Assembly (NCBI GenBank): GCA_024235755.1
Contig: JACKLV010000011.1
Coordinates: forward strand, 67,420-131,419
Direction of reading: 5' to 3'
Source: Burkholderiales bacterium
GTDB lineage: Bacteria; Pseudomonadota; Gammaproteobacteria; Burkholderiales; Nitrosomonadaceae
Length of the DNA stretch: 64,000 nt
Made by a program: the position numbers and the translations under genes. Position 1 is the first letter of the stretch; each line of letters opens with the position of its first letter. The notes below the pieces were generated by a model. That model was given only the letters and a program-made list of their open reading frames with translations, was not told the origin of the DNA and searched no databases. Positions 37,965-46,741 of this stretch are shown piece by piece.

Positions 37965-38468
37965 ATGGCTATTCTGAAAATTTTACAATACCCCGATGAA
38001 AAACTTCATACCATAGCGGCGCCCGTCACCGAGGTGAATGACGGTACGCGCGCACTGATTCGGGATATGGCCGAAACAATGTACGCGGCCCCCGGCATCG
38101 GCCTAGCAGCAACTCAGGTGGATGTCCACGAACGCATCATTGTGCTTGACGTTTCTGAAGCTCATGACCAGTTACAGGTATTGATCAATCCGGAAATCAC
38201 GATGCGTAACGGCACATTCGAATACGAAGAAGGTTGTCTGTCGGTACCCGGCATTTTTGGTAAAGTCAAACGTTCCGAATCAATTACGGTTAAAGCTCTG
38301 AATGCCGAAGGCAAGACTTTCACACTCGATGCAACAGGACTGCTAGCTGTTTGCATTCAGCATGAAATGGATCATCTCGAAGGCAAAGTTTTCGTCGAAT
38401 ACTGGTCAAAATTCAAGCAATCCCGAATTTTAACAAAATTAAAAAAAAATCAACGCAGCGCTATGTAA
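37965..38468 (+). CDS. def: Peptide deformylase
   Basis: Removes the N-formyl group from nascent proteins. The 167-aa protein has all three motifs: GIGLAATQVDV, EEGCLSVPG with the metal-binding Cys, and QHEMDHLEGKVF with the two His ligands and catalytic Glu. First gene of def-fmt-rsmB-DUF4390-ntrY-ntrX. Confidence 0.96.
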   Translation: MAILKILQYPDEKLHTIAAPVTEVNDGTRALIRDMAETMYAAPGIGLAATQVDVHERIIVLDVSEAHDQLQVLINPEITMRNGTFEYEEGCLSVPGIFGKVKRSESITVKALNAEGKTFTLDATGLLAVCIQHEMDHLEGKVFVEYWSKFKQSRILTKLKKNQRSAM

Positions 38469-38547
38469 TAGCCTCTTCTCAGTCCGCGCCAGTTATGAAT
38501 AGTATTCGGTCCTAGATGCAAAAAAATATAAAAAAACAATCTGTATC

Positions 38548-39504
38548 ATGAAAATCATTTTTGCAGGAACGCCGGTTTTTGCTGCGACCGCACTTAATGC
38601 GCTGATCACAGCAGGCTACGAAATCGTTCTGGTACTCACCCAGCCAGACCGGCCTGCTGGCAGAGGAATGAGAATGGCTGCCAGCGCCGTCAAACAAATC
38701 GCCGAAACGCATGGATTGACGATATTACAACCGCCCACGCTGAGGGATCCAGTGTGGCATGCATCAATCAGTCAGGCAAACGCGGACGTCATGGTTGTTG
38801 CCGCTTACGGATTGATTCTGCCCGAGCCTGTACTGTCTATACCACATTGCGGCTGCCTCAACATTCATGCATCCCTGCTTCCTCGATGGCGAGGTGCGGC
38901 GCCTATTCAGCGAGCCATCCAGGCGGGAGACAAAGAAACGGGGATCACTATTATGCAAATGGATGCCGGACTGGATACCGGCGACATGCTGTTAAAAGAA
39001 AGCATATCCATATCCCCTGACGATACGGCCCAGACATTGCATGACAAATTATGTACATTAGGTGCACATGCCATTGTCAACGCACTCGCCTTAATACAGC
39101 AGAAAAAACTGACTCCCATCAAACAGGAAGAATCGCAAGCCTGTTATGCAGCTAAAATCAAAAAAAATGAAGCGGGTATTAACTGGCAACAATCAGCTGA
39201 AGAAATTGAACGAAAAATTCGCGCCTTTAATCCGGCTCCAGGCACCTTCACAACTTTTCAGGGAAACCAAATCAAAATTTGGCAGGCAAAAATCACTTCA
39301 GGACAACCCGACCAACCGGGAAAAATTATAGCAATAGAGCAGGGTGGCCTTATTGTTGCCTGTGGCTCAGGTTTGCTGCGGCTTGAGATCATTCAAAAAC
39401 CGGGCGGAAAAAAATTGACTATAGCTGACTTTCTAGCCGGTTTTAAAATTGTTGCTGGCGATCATTTTAATTCCATCGAAACAACTGCAACGACACATGA
39501 TTAA
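38548..39504 (+). CDS. fmt: Methionyl-tRNA formyltransferase
   Basis: Formylates initiator Met-tRNA. The 318-aa protein begins MKIIFAGTPVFAATALNAL and has the folate/active-site signature HASLLPRWRGAAPIQRAI with the conserved His and Asp region GITIMQMDAGLDTGDML. The C-terminal tRNA-binding domain is present. Its end overlaps the start of rsmB by 8 bp. Confidence 0.96.
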   Translation: MKIIFAGTPVFAATALNALITAGYEIVLVLTQPDRPAGRGMRMAASAVKQIAETHGLTILQPPTLRDPVWHASISQANADVMVVAAYGLILPEPVLSIPHCGCLNIHASLLPRWRGAAPIQRAIQAGDKETGITIMQMDAGLDTGDMLLKESISISPDDTAQTLHDKLCTLGAHAIVNALALIQQKKLTPIKQEESQACYAAKIKKNEAGINWQQSAEEIERKIRAFNPAPGTFTTFQGNQIKIWQAKITSGQPDQPGKIIAIEQGGLIVACGSGLLRLEIIQKPGGKKLTIADFLAGFKIVAGDHFNSIETTATTHD

Positions 39505-40774
39505 AACACAGCTAATCACCGTTGCTGTTATTAACAATGTTTTGGGCGGCCGCAGCTTAACCCAAGTACTTCATGAATGCTGGCAAAAGCATGCAACGTT
39601 GTCTGGCCAGCAAAAAGGCGCCATCCAGGACTGCAGTTATGGTGTACTGCGTTTTTACGGACAATTGATCGAAATTCTGGCGACCTTGCTTACAAAAAAG
39701 CCACAAGATAAAAATATCTATTGTTTGTTGCTGATAGGTCTTTATCAGCTGATCTACAGCAAAACCCCGGCATACACAATCATCAACCAGGCTGTCTCTG
39801 CCTCGCGTAAATTGTCACAAAACAAAAAAATACAAGGCTTGGTCAATGCTGTGCTGCGCAATTTTCTCCGGCAAAAATCTTCTCTGCTGACACAAGCTGA
39901 GGTAAAAGAGACTGGCCGTTATTCGCATCCGCAATGGTGGATCAACAGATTACGCACGCAATATCCGCAACAATACCGCGCCATCTTGGACACGAGCAAT
40001 AAACGTCCTGCAATGACTTTACGTGTCAACCAGCGCAAAATCAGTGTAACCCGCTATCAGCAGCTACTCGCAGAGCATGGCATGAAATCCACATGGATCT
40101 GGCACGGTGCTTTGCTGCTTGAAAAGCCGCTCAGTGTAGACGCATTGCCCGGATTCAATGAGGGAATGGTTTCCGTACAGGATGCAGGCGCACAATTAGC
40201 GGCACCATTGCTCGATGCTCGTCATGGCATGCGCGTGCTTGACGCCTGCGCCGCACCCGGCGGGAAAAGCACGCATTTACTGGAACTGGCAGATATATCG
40301 TTAACGGTCTTGGATCAAGATAACGCCCGGCTTGCTCGAATCGAGCAAAACCTTGAGCGCTTGAGGGTGCATGCATCACAGGTCATTTGCGGAAACGCAT
40401 CCGATCCGGATACCTGGTGGGATGGAAAATTATTTGACCGTATTCTCGCCGATGTACCTTGCTCTGCTTCAGGTGTTGTATGCCGCCATCCCGATATTAA
40501 ATGGCTTCGCCGTGAAACCGACCTGCAAAAATTAGCCTCGCAACAACAGATGATCCTACATGCCTTATGGCAAACTCTTGCTAGAAATGGTAAGTTGCTT
40601 TATGTAACCTGCTCCGTATTTATGGAAGAAAACAAATGGCTAATTCAACAATTTTTACAGCAACATACCGATGCACAGCCTGTATCTCTTTCCGAACCTG
40701 AACTCCAGGATGGTCAACTGCTGCCGGATAGTCGGCATGATGGTTTTTTTTATGCATTGCTGCACAAACTATAG
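39497..40774 (+). CDS. rsmB: 16S rRNA m5C967 methyltransferase RsmB
   Basis: SAM-dependent methyltransferase of the NOL1/NOP2/Sun family. The 425-aa protein has the NusB-like N-terminal domain (to about 140), then the Rossmann domain: VLDACAAPGGKSTHLLEL for SAM, ADVPCSASGVVCRHPDIKW and YVTCSVFMEEN with the two catalytic cysteines. ATG 39497 is chosen because the in-frame upstream extension to 39449 lies inside fmt and lacks family similarity. Confidence 0.94.
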   Translation: MIKTQLITVAVINNVLGGRSLTQVLHECWQKHATLSGQQKGAIQDCSYGVLRFYGQLIEILATLLTKKPQDKNIYCLLLIGLYQLIYSKTPAYTIINQAVSASRKLSQNKKIQGLVNAVLRNFLRQKSSLLTQAEVKETGRYSHPQWWINRLRTQYPQQYRAILDTSNKRPAMTLRVNQRKISVTRYQQLLAEHGMKSTWIWHGALLLEKPLSVDALPGFNEGMVSVQDAGAQLAAPLLDARHGMRVLDACAAPGGKSTHLLELADISLTVLDQDNARLARIEQNLERLRVHASQVICGNASDPDTWWDGKLFDRILADVPCSASGVVCRHPDIKWLRRETDLQKLASQQQMILHALWQTLARNGKLLYVTCSVFMEENKWLIQQFLQQHTDAQPVSLSEPELQDGQLLPDSRHDGFFYALLHKL

Positions 40775-40780
40775 GCTGTC

Positions 40781-41386
40781 ATGAAATGGCGTAGATTCAT
40801 CAACCTGGTTTTTATCAGCCTGCTATCCGCCGTATGTTTAGACACAGCAAGCGCTCAGCCCTACGGTAGCATTCAAGTACGCTCATTCAAGCTGACCGCA
40901 GTCGATGCCGGTTTTTCTGTCGATATCGATTCCACAATTGAATTGAACCCGACACTTGAACAGGCCCTGGAAAAAGGCATAGTACTGTATTTTGTAAACA
41001 AGTTCACGCTGGTTGAGCCCCGCTGGTACTGGTTCGATAAAGAAGTTGCGCGCATAAAAACACGAGTAGGTCTGCGTTATCACGCACTGACACGGCGCTA
41101 TATTCTCAGCGATAATACTTTCTCGAGAAATTACTCGACACTCAAAGACGCACTTGTTGCATTGCAGCGACTGCGCGACCATCCATTAACAATTTATCAT
41201 GAATTGAAACCCAACGTTCAGTACAACGCAACACTGAGGCTGTGGCTTGATTTGACACGTATGCCCAAACCCTTTCAAGTAGAGGCGCTTGGTTCCAGTG
41301 CCTGGAATCTGAGTTCTGACCGCTTGGAATGGCAAATGACGCTGCCCAAGCCCGATCAACCGTTTCAGCTATCTATTGAACAATGA
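40781..41386 (+). CDS. DUF4390 domain-containing protein
   Basis: A 201-aa exported protein with a signal peptide at about residues 1-25 (cleavage near ASA). The body has the family features IELNPTLEQALEKGIVLYFV and EPRWYWFDKEVARIKTRVGL and the closing WQMTLPKP. Function unknown; it is conserved between rsmB and the NtrY/NtrX-like pair in Betaproteobacteria. It ends overlapping the kinase gene by 4 bp, so coupled translation is likely and a periplasmic signalling partner is a reasonable guess. Confidence 0.88.
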   Translation: MKWRRFINLVFISLLSAVCLDTASAQPYGSIQVRSFKLTAVDAGFSVDIDSTIELNPTLEQALEKGIVLYFVNKFTLVEPRWYWFDKEVARIKTRVGLRYHALTRRYILSDNTFSRNYSTLKDALVALQRLRDHPLTIYHELKPNVQYNATLRLWLDLTRMPKPFQVEALGSSAWNLSSDRLEWQMTLPKPDQPFQLSIEQ

Positions 41387-43518
41387 AATATGTCTTGATC
41401 GTCGGCGCCGGACTAGGAGCCATTATGCTGTTTCTGCTGGCAACTGCCGGCGCCAACACCGACTTTTTTGAGCGACGCTACCAGCTGCTGTTAATCATTA
41501 ACATTGTTTTTGTGCTGCTTTTTATCGTCGTAGTCGGATACCTTTTATGGCGCTTCATACGACGCCTTAAATCTGGCGTGTTCGGCTCAAGACTGGCGTC
41601 ACGTCTGTTATTGATCTTTTCTCTAATGGCTATCCTGCCGGGAGCCCTTGTCTATACGGTTTCCGTTCAGTTTCTCGAGAAAAGTATTGAATCCTGGTTT
41701 GATGTCAAGGTTGACCGCGCACTTGAAAGCGGTCTGCACTTGGGCCAGACCATGCTGGAAAACTTACTGGAAGAATTGCAAAAAAAAGCCAAAGCAGCTG
41801 CATTATCGTTGTCCGATCCATCGGCATCTCAAGTGGCTGTGCTCAGTGAATTAACATTGCAGACGCAAATAGAAGAAGCCACTTTATTTAACCAGGAAGG
41901 CAAGGTCATTGCATTCTCAAGTGAAAATAACCTAACGTTATTCCCCGAAGTACCCAGTGGTACGGTAATGCGTCATATTAGAACGCAAAAAGCCTACAGC
42001 GCCATTGAACCGATTACTGATAAAGGCCTGTATTTGCGTGTTCTGGCACCGGTTAATGTGTTAAGCCTGGATGACGACATTCGGATCCTTCAGTTATTGC
42101 AACCGGTTCCTGAGCAGTTAGCGCGAAATGCTGAAAAGGTACAGGAAGGTTATTGGGATTACCAGGAACTCTCGCTATCGCGCCAGGGCTTGACCCGCCT
42201 GTATAGCGTAACCCTAACGCTGTCCTTGCTGTTATCACTGTTCTCCGCACTGGCAACCGCCTCTATTTTGAGCGAGAATCTGAGCTCACCACTGGGCATG
42301 CTCGCAGAAGGCACCAAGGCCATTGCACAAGGCGACTACAGCCGCCGGCATCTGGTTCAAAGCCGTGATGAACTGGGTATTCTGACCGAATCCTTCAATT
42401 TAATGACACAGCAACTTGAAGAAGCACGCGCCATAGCCCAGCATAATCAGCACGAAGTAGAGAGCGCACGCGCACATCTGGAAAGCATTCTTGCAAATTT
42501 ATCGTCAGGTGTACTGGTTTTTGATGAAAACCTGACGCTGATCAAGGCCAACAGAAGTGCAGAGCAAATTCTGCAAGCACCTCTGATCAGTCTGGACGGC
42601 GCAGTCATCGACGGCTGTGTTGAAAAAGAACCGCAAGTCAGTGCATTGGTGGCAGAAATCCGGGCAGGCTTTAATTCAGGCGAAACAGGCATGTGGCAAC
42701 GGCAAATAACGCGCACCAGTGATGGCAACAATCAAGTACTGTTATTGCGCGGCACACGCTTACCAGCCATATCCGGCGGCGGCGGTGTCGTTGTATTTGA
42801 CGATATCACAAGTCTGTTGCAAGTGCAGCGCGCTGTCGCCTGGAGCGAAATCGCGCGGCGGCTTGCGCATGAAATCAAGAATCCGTTAACCCCCATTCAG
42901 CTCTCTGCGGAACGGTTGGAACACAAACTGACTGAAAAACTGAATGAGCAGGACGCTTTGATTCTACAGCGTTCAATTGAAACCATCGTCAACCAGGTGG
43001 AAGCGCTAAAACGCATGGTTAACGAATTTAGCCAGTATGCCCGCGCACCAGCGCTCGAAATGCGCAAGCTTGACATCAATCAGCTGGTCAGAGAAATCCT
43101 GTCACTGTATGACTCCAGTAACATCACCCGCAAAAAGCATGCACATATTCATATCAAACGAAAACTCGCAGACCATCTGCCGGCTATTCTTGGAGACTCT
43201 GCGCAATTACGCCAAGTGCTTCACAATCTGTTACTCAACGCACAAGATGCGCTGAATGGAACCGAGCAGCCTGTTATTGAAATTGAAACCGAAGCAGCAC
43301 CAGATGGTATAAAGTTATCTATTCGGGATAATGGATGCGGCTTCTCTGATGAAGTCAGATCGCGGGTTTTTGAACCATATGTAACCACCAAGCCAAAAGG
43401 CACGGGACTGGGTTTGCCGATCGTCAAGAAAATTGTTGAAGAACATTCGGGTACGATTCACATTGAAAACTTGAAGCCGCATGGCGCTCAGGTCATTATT
43501 ACCCTGCCGGCATCTTAA
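41383..43518 (+). CDS. ntrY: NtrY-like sensor histidine kinase
   Basis: A 711-aa membrane sensor kinase. Two N-terminal hydrophobic spans (about 5-23 and 33-57), another near residue 78, a periplasmic sensing segment, and a further span near 275 precede a HAMP domain (SPLGMLAEGTKAIAQGDYSR). A PAS region follows. The HisKA motif LAHEIKNPLTPIQLSAERL carries phosphorylated His496. HATPase boxes are LHNLLLNAQDAL, IRDNGCGF and KGTGLGLPIVKKIVEEHSG. All catalytic parts appear intact. It overlaps DUF4390 by 4 bp and precedes the ntrX-like regulator. The signal is unknown. Confidence 0.92.
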   Translation: MKYVLIVGAGLGAIMLFLLATAGANTDFFERRYQLLLIINIVFVLLFIVVVGYLLWRFIRRLKSGVFGSRLASRLLLIFSLMAILPGALVYTVSVQFLEKSIESWFDVKVDRALESGLHLGQTMLENLLEELQKKAKAAALSLSDPSASQVAVLSELTLQTQIEEATLFNQEGKVIAFSSENNLTLFPEVPSGTVMRHIRTQKAYSAIEPITDKGLYLRVLAPVNVLSLDDDIRILQLLQPVPEQLARNAEKVQEGYWDYQELSLSRQGLTRLYSVTLTLSLLLSLFSALATASILSENLSSPLGMLAEGTKAIAQGDYSRRHLVQSRDELGILTESFNLMTQQLEEARAIAQHNQHEVESARAHLESILANLSSGVLVFDENLTLIKANRSAEQILQAPLISLDGAVIDGCVEKEPQVSALVAEIRAGFNSGETGMWQRQITRTSDGNNQVLLLRGTRLPAISGGGGVVVFDDITSLLQVQRAVAWSEIARRLAHEIKNPLTPIQLSAERLEHKLTEKLNEQDALILQRSIETIVNQVEALKRMVNEFSQYARAPALEMRKLDINQLVREILSLYDSSNITRKKHAHIHIKRKLADHLPAILGDSAQLRQVLHNLLLNAQDALNGTEQPVIEIETEAAPDGIKLSIRDNGCGFSDEVRSRVFEPYVTTKPKGTGLGLPIVKKIVEEHSGTIHIENLKPHGAQVIITLPAS

Positions 43519-43559
43519 AATTTAACGTCACTTGGCTAGAGACTGAGTATAAAATAACG

Positions 43560-44825
43560 ATGATGACAAATAATACAATATTGATAGTAGATGACGAGAT
43601 TGGGATACGCGAACTGCTATCGGAAATTTTACGGGATGAAGGCTATCGCGTCGCATTGGCCGAGAATGCAGAACAAGCGCGCCTATGGCGTAACCAAACA
43701 CGGCCAGACTTGGTGTTACTGGATATCTGGATGCCCGACACAGACGGTATAACGCTACTCAAAGACTGGGCCAGCAATGGCATGTTGACCATGCCGGTCA
43801 TCATGATGTCAGGTCATGGCACTATCGATACTGCAGTCGAGGCAACACGTATTGGCGCGTTCGGATACCTGGAAAAACCCATTCCCCTCAAAAAATTGCT
43901 TAGCACCGTCGGTAAGGCGATGCGCGGCAGTCAGAATAAACAGCAAACGGCGCTATCACTGGCAAGTCTGGGCAAAGGTGCACTGATTGTCGATCTGAAA
44001 AAAAAATTGGAAAAAGTCGCTAACCTGAAAACACCCTTGCTGCTGATGGGTGAACCAGGCGTAGGCATGGAGATTTGCGCGCATTTCCTGCACCGCCCCA
44101 ATACTCCCTGGATGGAACCGGAATCACTGGCAATATTAGCCGAAAAGCCCCTGGATTTGCTGGAACAGGCCAAAGACGGATTGCTATTTCTGAAAGACAT
44201 TGGCGAAATCAATAAGTTGGCACAAAAAGGTCTGCTGCTGCTATTGAGTAAACTGGATAAATACAACGTACGCTTAGTCTGCGCGACGTCGCAACCACTA
44301 GCCGAATTGGCGGCGCAGAGCAGTTACAATACCAAGTTATACGAATCACTCAGCGGACTGACTATCGGGGTGCCGTCACTGCGTGCGCACCGCGAAGACA
44401 TTCCCGACCTGGCCAACCAGATCCTGTCTGGTTTTGCAGAATCCGGTGAAGTTTCTCCGGTATTGCAATTCAGTACAGCAGCGCTTAATTGTCTGCGCAA
44501 TTATGACTGGCCAGGTAATCTGACGCAATTGACAGGCGTAGTACATTCTTTGGCATTGACCTGTACAGGTGATGAGGTTACCGCGGATATGGTTCAACAG
44601 GCCATGGTTTTTCCTGAGTCGACTACGTCGTCCTCATCAGCGCCTGATATTCCGTTTGATTTATCTTTACGGGAAGCGCGCGATCTGTTTGAGAAAACCT
44701 ATTTTGAAAGACTAATCGAAGAAGAAAACGGCAATATGACACGCGTTGCCGAACGTGCAGGACTGGAACGCACACATTTGTACCGGAAGATCAAACTGCT
44801 CGGTATCAAACTCAGGGGAAATTAA
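43560..44825 (+). CDS. ntrX: NtrX-like response regulator with degenerate AAA+ domain
   Basis: A 421-aa regulator: receiver domain (residues 1-125) with phospho-acceptor Asp55 in LLDIWMPDTDG, a central sigma-54-activator-like domain, and a C-terminal Fis-type helix-turn-helix (NMTRVAERAGLERTHLYRKI). The central domain is broken in all key motifs: Walker A reads GEPGVGMEI with Met in place of Lys, the GAFTGA loop and about 40 flanking residues are absent, and Walker B reads GLLFLKDIG with Lys for the second acidic position. It therefore should not remodel sigma-54 polymerase and probably acts as a phosphorylation-dependent DNA-binding protein. The frame itself is open and its ends are normal. 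Confidence 0.85.
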   Translation: MMTNNTILIVDDEIGIRELLSEILRDEGYRVALAENAEQARLWRNQTRPDLVLLDIWMPDTDGITLLKDWASNGMLTMPVIMMSGHGTIDTAVEATRIGAFGYLEKPIPLKKLLSTVGKAMRGSQNKQQTALSLASLGKGALIVDLKKKLEKVANLKTPLLLMGEPGVGMEICAHFLHRPNTPWMEPESLAILAEKPLDLLEQAKDGLLFLKDIGEINKLAQKGLLLLLSKLDKYNVRLVCATSQPLAELAAQSSYNTKLYESLSGLTIGVPSLRAHREDIPDLANQILSGFAESGEVSPVLQFSTAALNCLRNYDWPGNLTQLTGVVHSLALTCTGDEVTADMVQQAMVFPESTTSSSSAPDIPFDLSLREARDLFEKTYFERLIEEENGNMTRVAERAGLERTHLYRKIKLLGIKLRGN

Positions 44826-44898
44826 GCCCCGTCACAAAACTTTATTTTGACTGAATCGGCATAGGGGCGGCCAGTATACCTGACCGGGCCCCTGCCAC

Positions 44899-44932
44899 AC
44901 CACCCGGCATGCGGGTCCGCACCGGGCGGTTC
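44899..44932 (-). ncRNA. Group II intron domain V
   Basis: The 34-nt segment from gaaccgcccggtgcgg to gccgggtggt folds into the short hairpin expected for catalytic domain V, directly after the maturase stop and before the domain VI stem. The length is exactly that of a standard domain V. Confidence 0.75.
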
Positions 44933-44944
44933 GAGAAGTTGAGG

Positions 44945-46309
44945 TCATGATGAGAGCCGGGGTAGTCCTAGACGATCAAAGTAGCTGATCGTCAGTACAC
45001 TATTCAGCAATTTCGCACTATTACGCCACCAACATCTCGAGTTAGCGGCTATGCGTTGTGCCACATGCTTCGACGCACCCAATGCAATGAGCTCTCGAAA
45101 CATGGTCTTACCCCGTTTCCACTGTTTCAGCTGTATTGCCCGTAACCGATGGCGTAACCATTCGTCCAGCCGACGCCAGATTCCCGGTGTCTGTGCCAAA
45201 CCAAAGTAGCTTTTCCATCCCAACAGGTAACTTCTCAAGCGTCCAATAACGTCTGACAGTGATTGGCCATAACTACGTCGGGTCAGCTGCCTGACTCGAT
45301 GTTTGAAGGTCGCCATCGCTTTATCAGCCACACGTCGCTTGATCTGTCTCTTTGACCCTACCCAGAAACTGTAGCCCAGAAATTTGCGTCCCATGACACT
45401 GCCTACTGCACTTTTACTTTCGTTTACCTTCAGTTTCAGTCTGTCATAGTATCGCCTGAGCAGTTGCATGACCCGCTGACCTGCCTGATTACTGCCAACA
45501 TAAACATTGCAGTCATCAGCATAACGCACAAAACAGTGGCCACGCTTTTCGAGTTCCTGATCCACTTCATCCAACAGGATATTGGCCAGCAGCGGACTCA
45601 ACGGCCCACCTTGTGGCGTGCCTTGATACCGTTCCTGCACCACACCATGACTCATGATACCCGCATTCAGATAAGCACGGATCAAACGGATAATTGCCTG
45701 ATCATCGATGCGCTTGCTGATTCGGTCGATCAAAATGTCATGGTTCACCCGGTCGAAGAATTTCTCCAGATCAACATCGACCACAATACGCTTACCAGAC
45801 TGTACGTAAGACTGCGCCTTTAACACCGCATCCTGCGCACGTCGTCCAGGGCGAAATCCGTAGCTATGTTCACTGAAACCCGGATCAATTCTGGGTTGGA
45901 GGACTTGCAATAAAGACTGCTGGATCAGCCGGTCCAGCACCGTCGGAATGCTCAGCTCGCGCTGACCTCCGTTCGGCTTGGGTATCGTCACCCGCCGCAC
46001 CGGGCTGGGACGATACTTACCCTGCTTTAGCTGTTGACGAATCTTCGGCCATTCGGTTTTGAGCAACTCAGCTGTTTGCTGGATATCCAGTCCATCAGCA
46101 CCCGCTGCTCCTTTGTTGGCTTTGACCCGCTTCCAGGCTTGTTGCAGATTTACTCTCGTCAGCATCGCTTTAAGCAACGCTGACCCTGTGCCTTCGATTT
46201 CACATTGCGGGCCGCAGGCTTCATCACGAACAAGATCACCACCGGCTTCACCGATGACTACGCTTAGTCGCTTTGCTTTTACAAACTTCTGATGCATGGC
46301 CTTTGACAT
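44945..46309 (-). CDS. ltrA: Group II intron reverse transcriptase/maturase
   Basis: Multifunctional intron-encoded protein for splicing and retrohoming. It has reverse transcriptase blocks with RRVTIPKPNGGQRELSIPTV, SYGFRPGRRAQDAVLKAQ, VVDVDLEKFFDRVNHDILI, GTPQGGPLSPLLANILLDE and the catalytic YADD in FVRYADDCNVYV, then the maturase (X) domain with GRLRSYLLGWKSYFG. No HNH endonuclease is seen at the C-terminus. The open frame continues to 46594, but that N-terminal part overlaps conserved domain I RNA, so I placed the start at ATG 46309; ATG 46165 is a further option. Confidence 0.88.
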   Translation of the reverse strand: MSKAMHQKFVKAKRLSVVIGEAGGDLVRDEACGPQCEIEGTGSALLKAMLTRVNLQQAWKRVKANKGAAGADGLDIQQTAELLKTEWPKIRQQLKQGKYRPSPVRRVTIPKPNGGQRELSIPTVLDRLIQQSLLQVLQPRIDPGFSEHSYGFRPGRRAQDAVLKAQSYVQSGKRIVVDVDLEKFFDRVNHDILIDRISKRIDDQAIIRLIRAYLNAGIMSHGVVQERYQGTPQGGPLSPLLANILLDEVDQELEKRGHCFVRYADDCNVYVGSNQAGQRVMQLLRRYYDRLKLKVNESKSAVGSVMGRKFLGYSFWVGSKRQIKRRVADKAMATFKHRVRQLTRRSYGQSLSDVIGRLRSYLLGWKSYFGLAQTPGIWRRLDEWLRHRLRAIQLKQWKRGKTMFRELIALGASKHVAQRIAANSRCWWRNSAKLLNSVLTISYFDRLGLPRLSS

Positions 46310-46692
46310 CAATGGATTCTCTGACACTCCTTCCCGTTCGGCCCTTTGCCTCGCGGCTACTATGGCCTCTGCTGACTTCTCGCTCCGGTTTTTTTTCCGT
46401 CGCCCTTTCAGGCATAAGGCAAGATCTCCCCAGGTAAGAACGCACTCCTTCACTGCACAACCGCCGGATCTACGCTGCTTCGCCTTGATCACAAAAGCTT
46501 CATGGTTTATGGCCCACTCGCCCTGCTCGGCAGCGCCTTCTATCCGATTCTTGTTCATCGGCTCGCAGATTCGATCCACGCTTCCTTCCCACAATCAGTC
46601 ACCTTCATGCAGTTGCGCTTCACTTCGTTCGCTGTAATCAACTTACGGTGGGACTTGCACCCACAAGAGTGCGCCCATGCTGGGCGCACCAT

Positions 46693-46723
46693 AAAAAAGC
46701 ACGCCGATACGGCGTGCTTTTTT
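46693..46723. terminator. Intrinsic terminator of hppA
   Basis: A perfect stem gcacgcc gatac ggcgtgc (46699-46717) is flanked by six A and six T residues. It lies 18 bp after the hppA stop on the minus strand and is the insertion landmark of the adjoining group II intron. Confidence 0.93.
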
Positions 46724-46741
46724 ACGTTACCCAGAGATCAA

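Larger units (their letters stand above)
44855..46689 (-). mobile_element. Complete group II intron
   Basis: Minus-strand intron of about 1835 bp. The 5' end reads gtgcgcccagcatgggcgca, a typical GUGYG-type start, followed by gtgggtgcaagtcccac of domain I. The maturase is in domain IV. A 34-nt domain V lies at 44899-44932 and a domain VI stem (aggggc ... gcccct) at about 44858-44895, ending ..ccgat at 44855. It is inserted on the transcribed strand 3 nt after the T tract of the hppA terminator, a target habit of bacterial class C introns. RNA boundaries are inferred from end motifs. Confidence 0.87.

Noticed and set aside
46310..46594. N-terminal extension of the intron maturase
   Set aside because: The segment coincides with conserved group II domain I RNA and shows no reverse transcriptase similarity; treated as read-through of the RNA.
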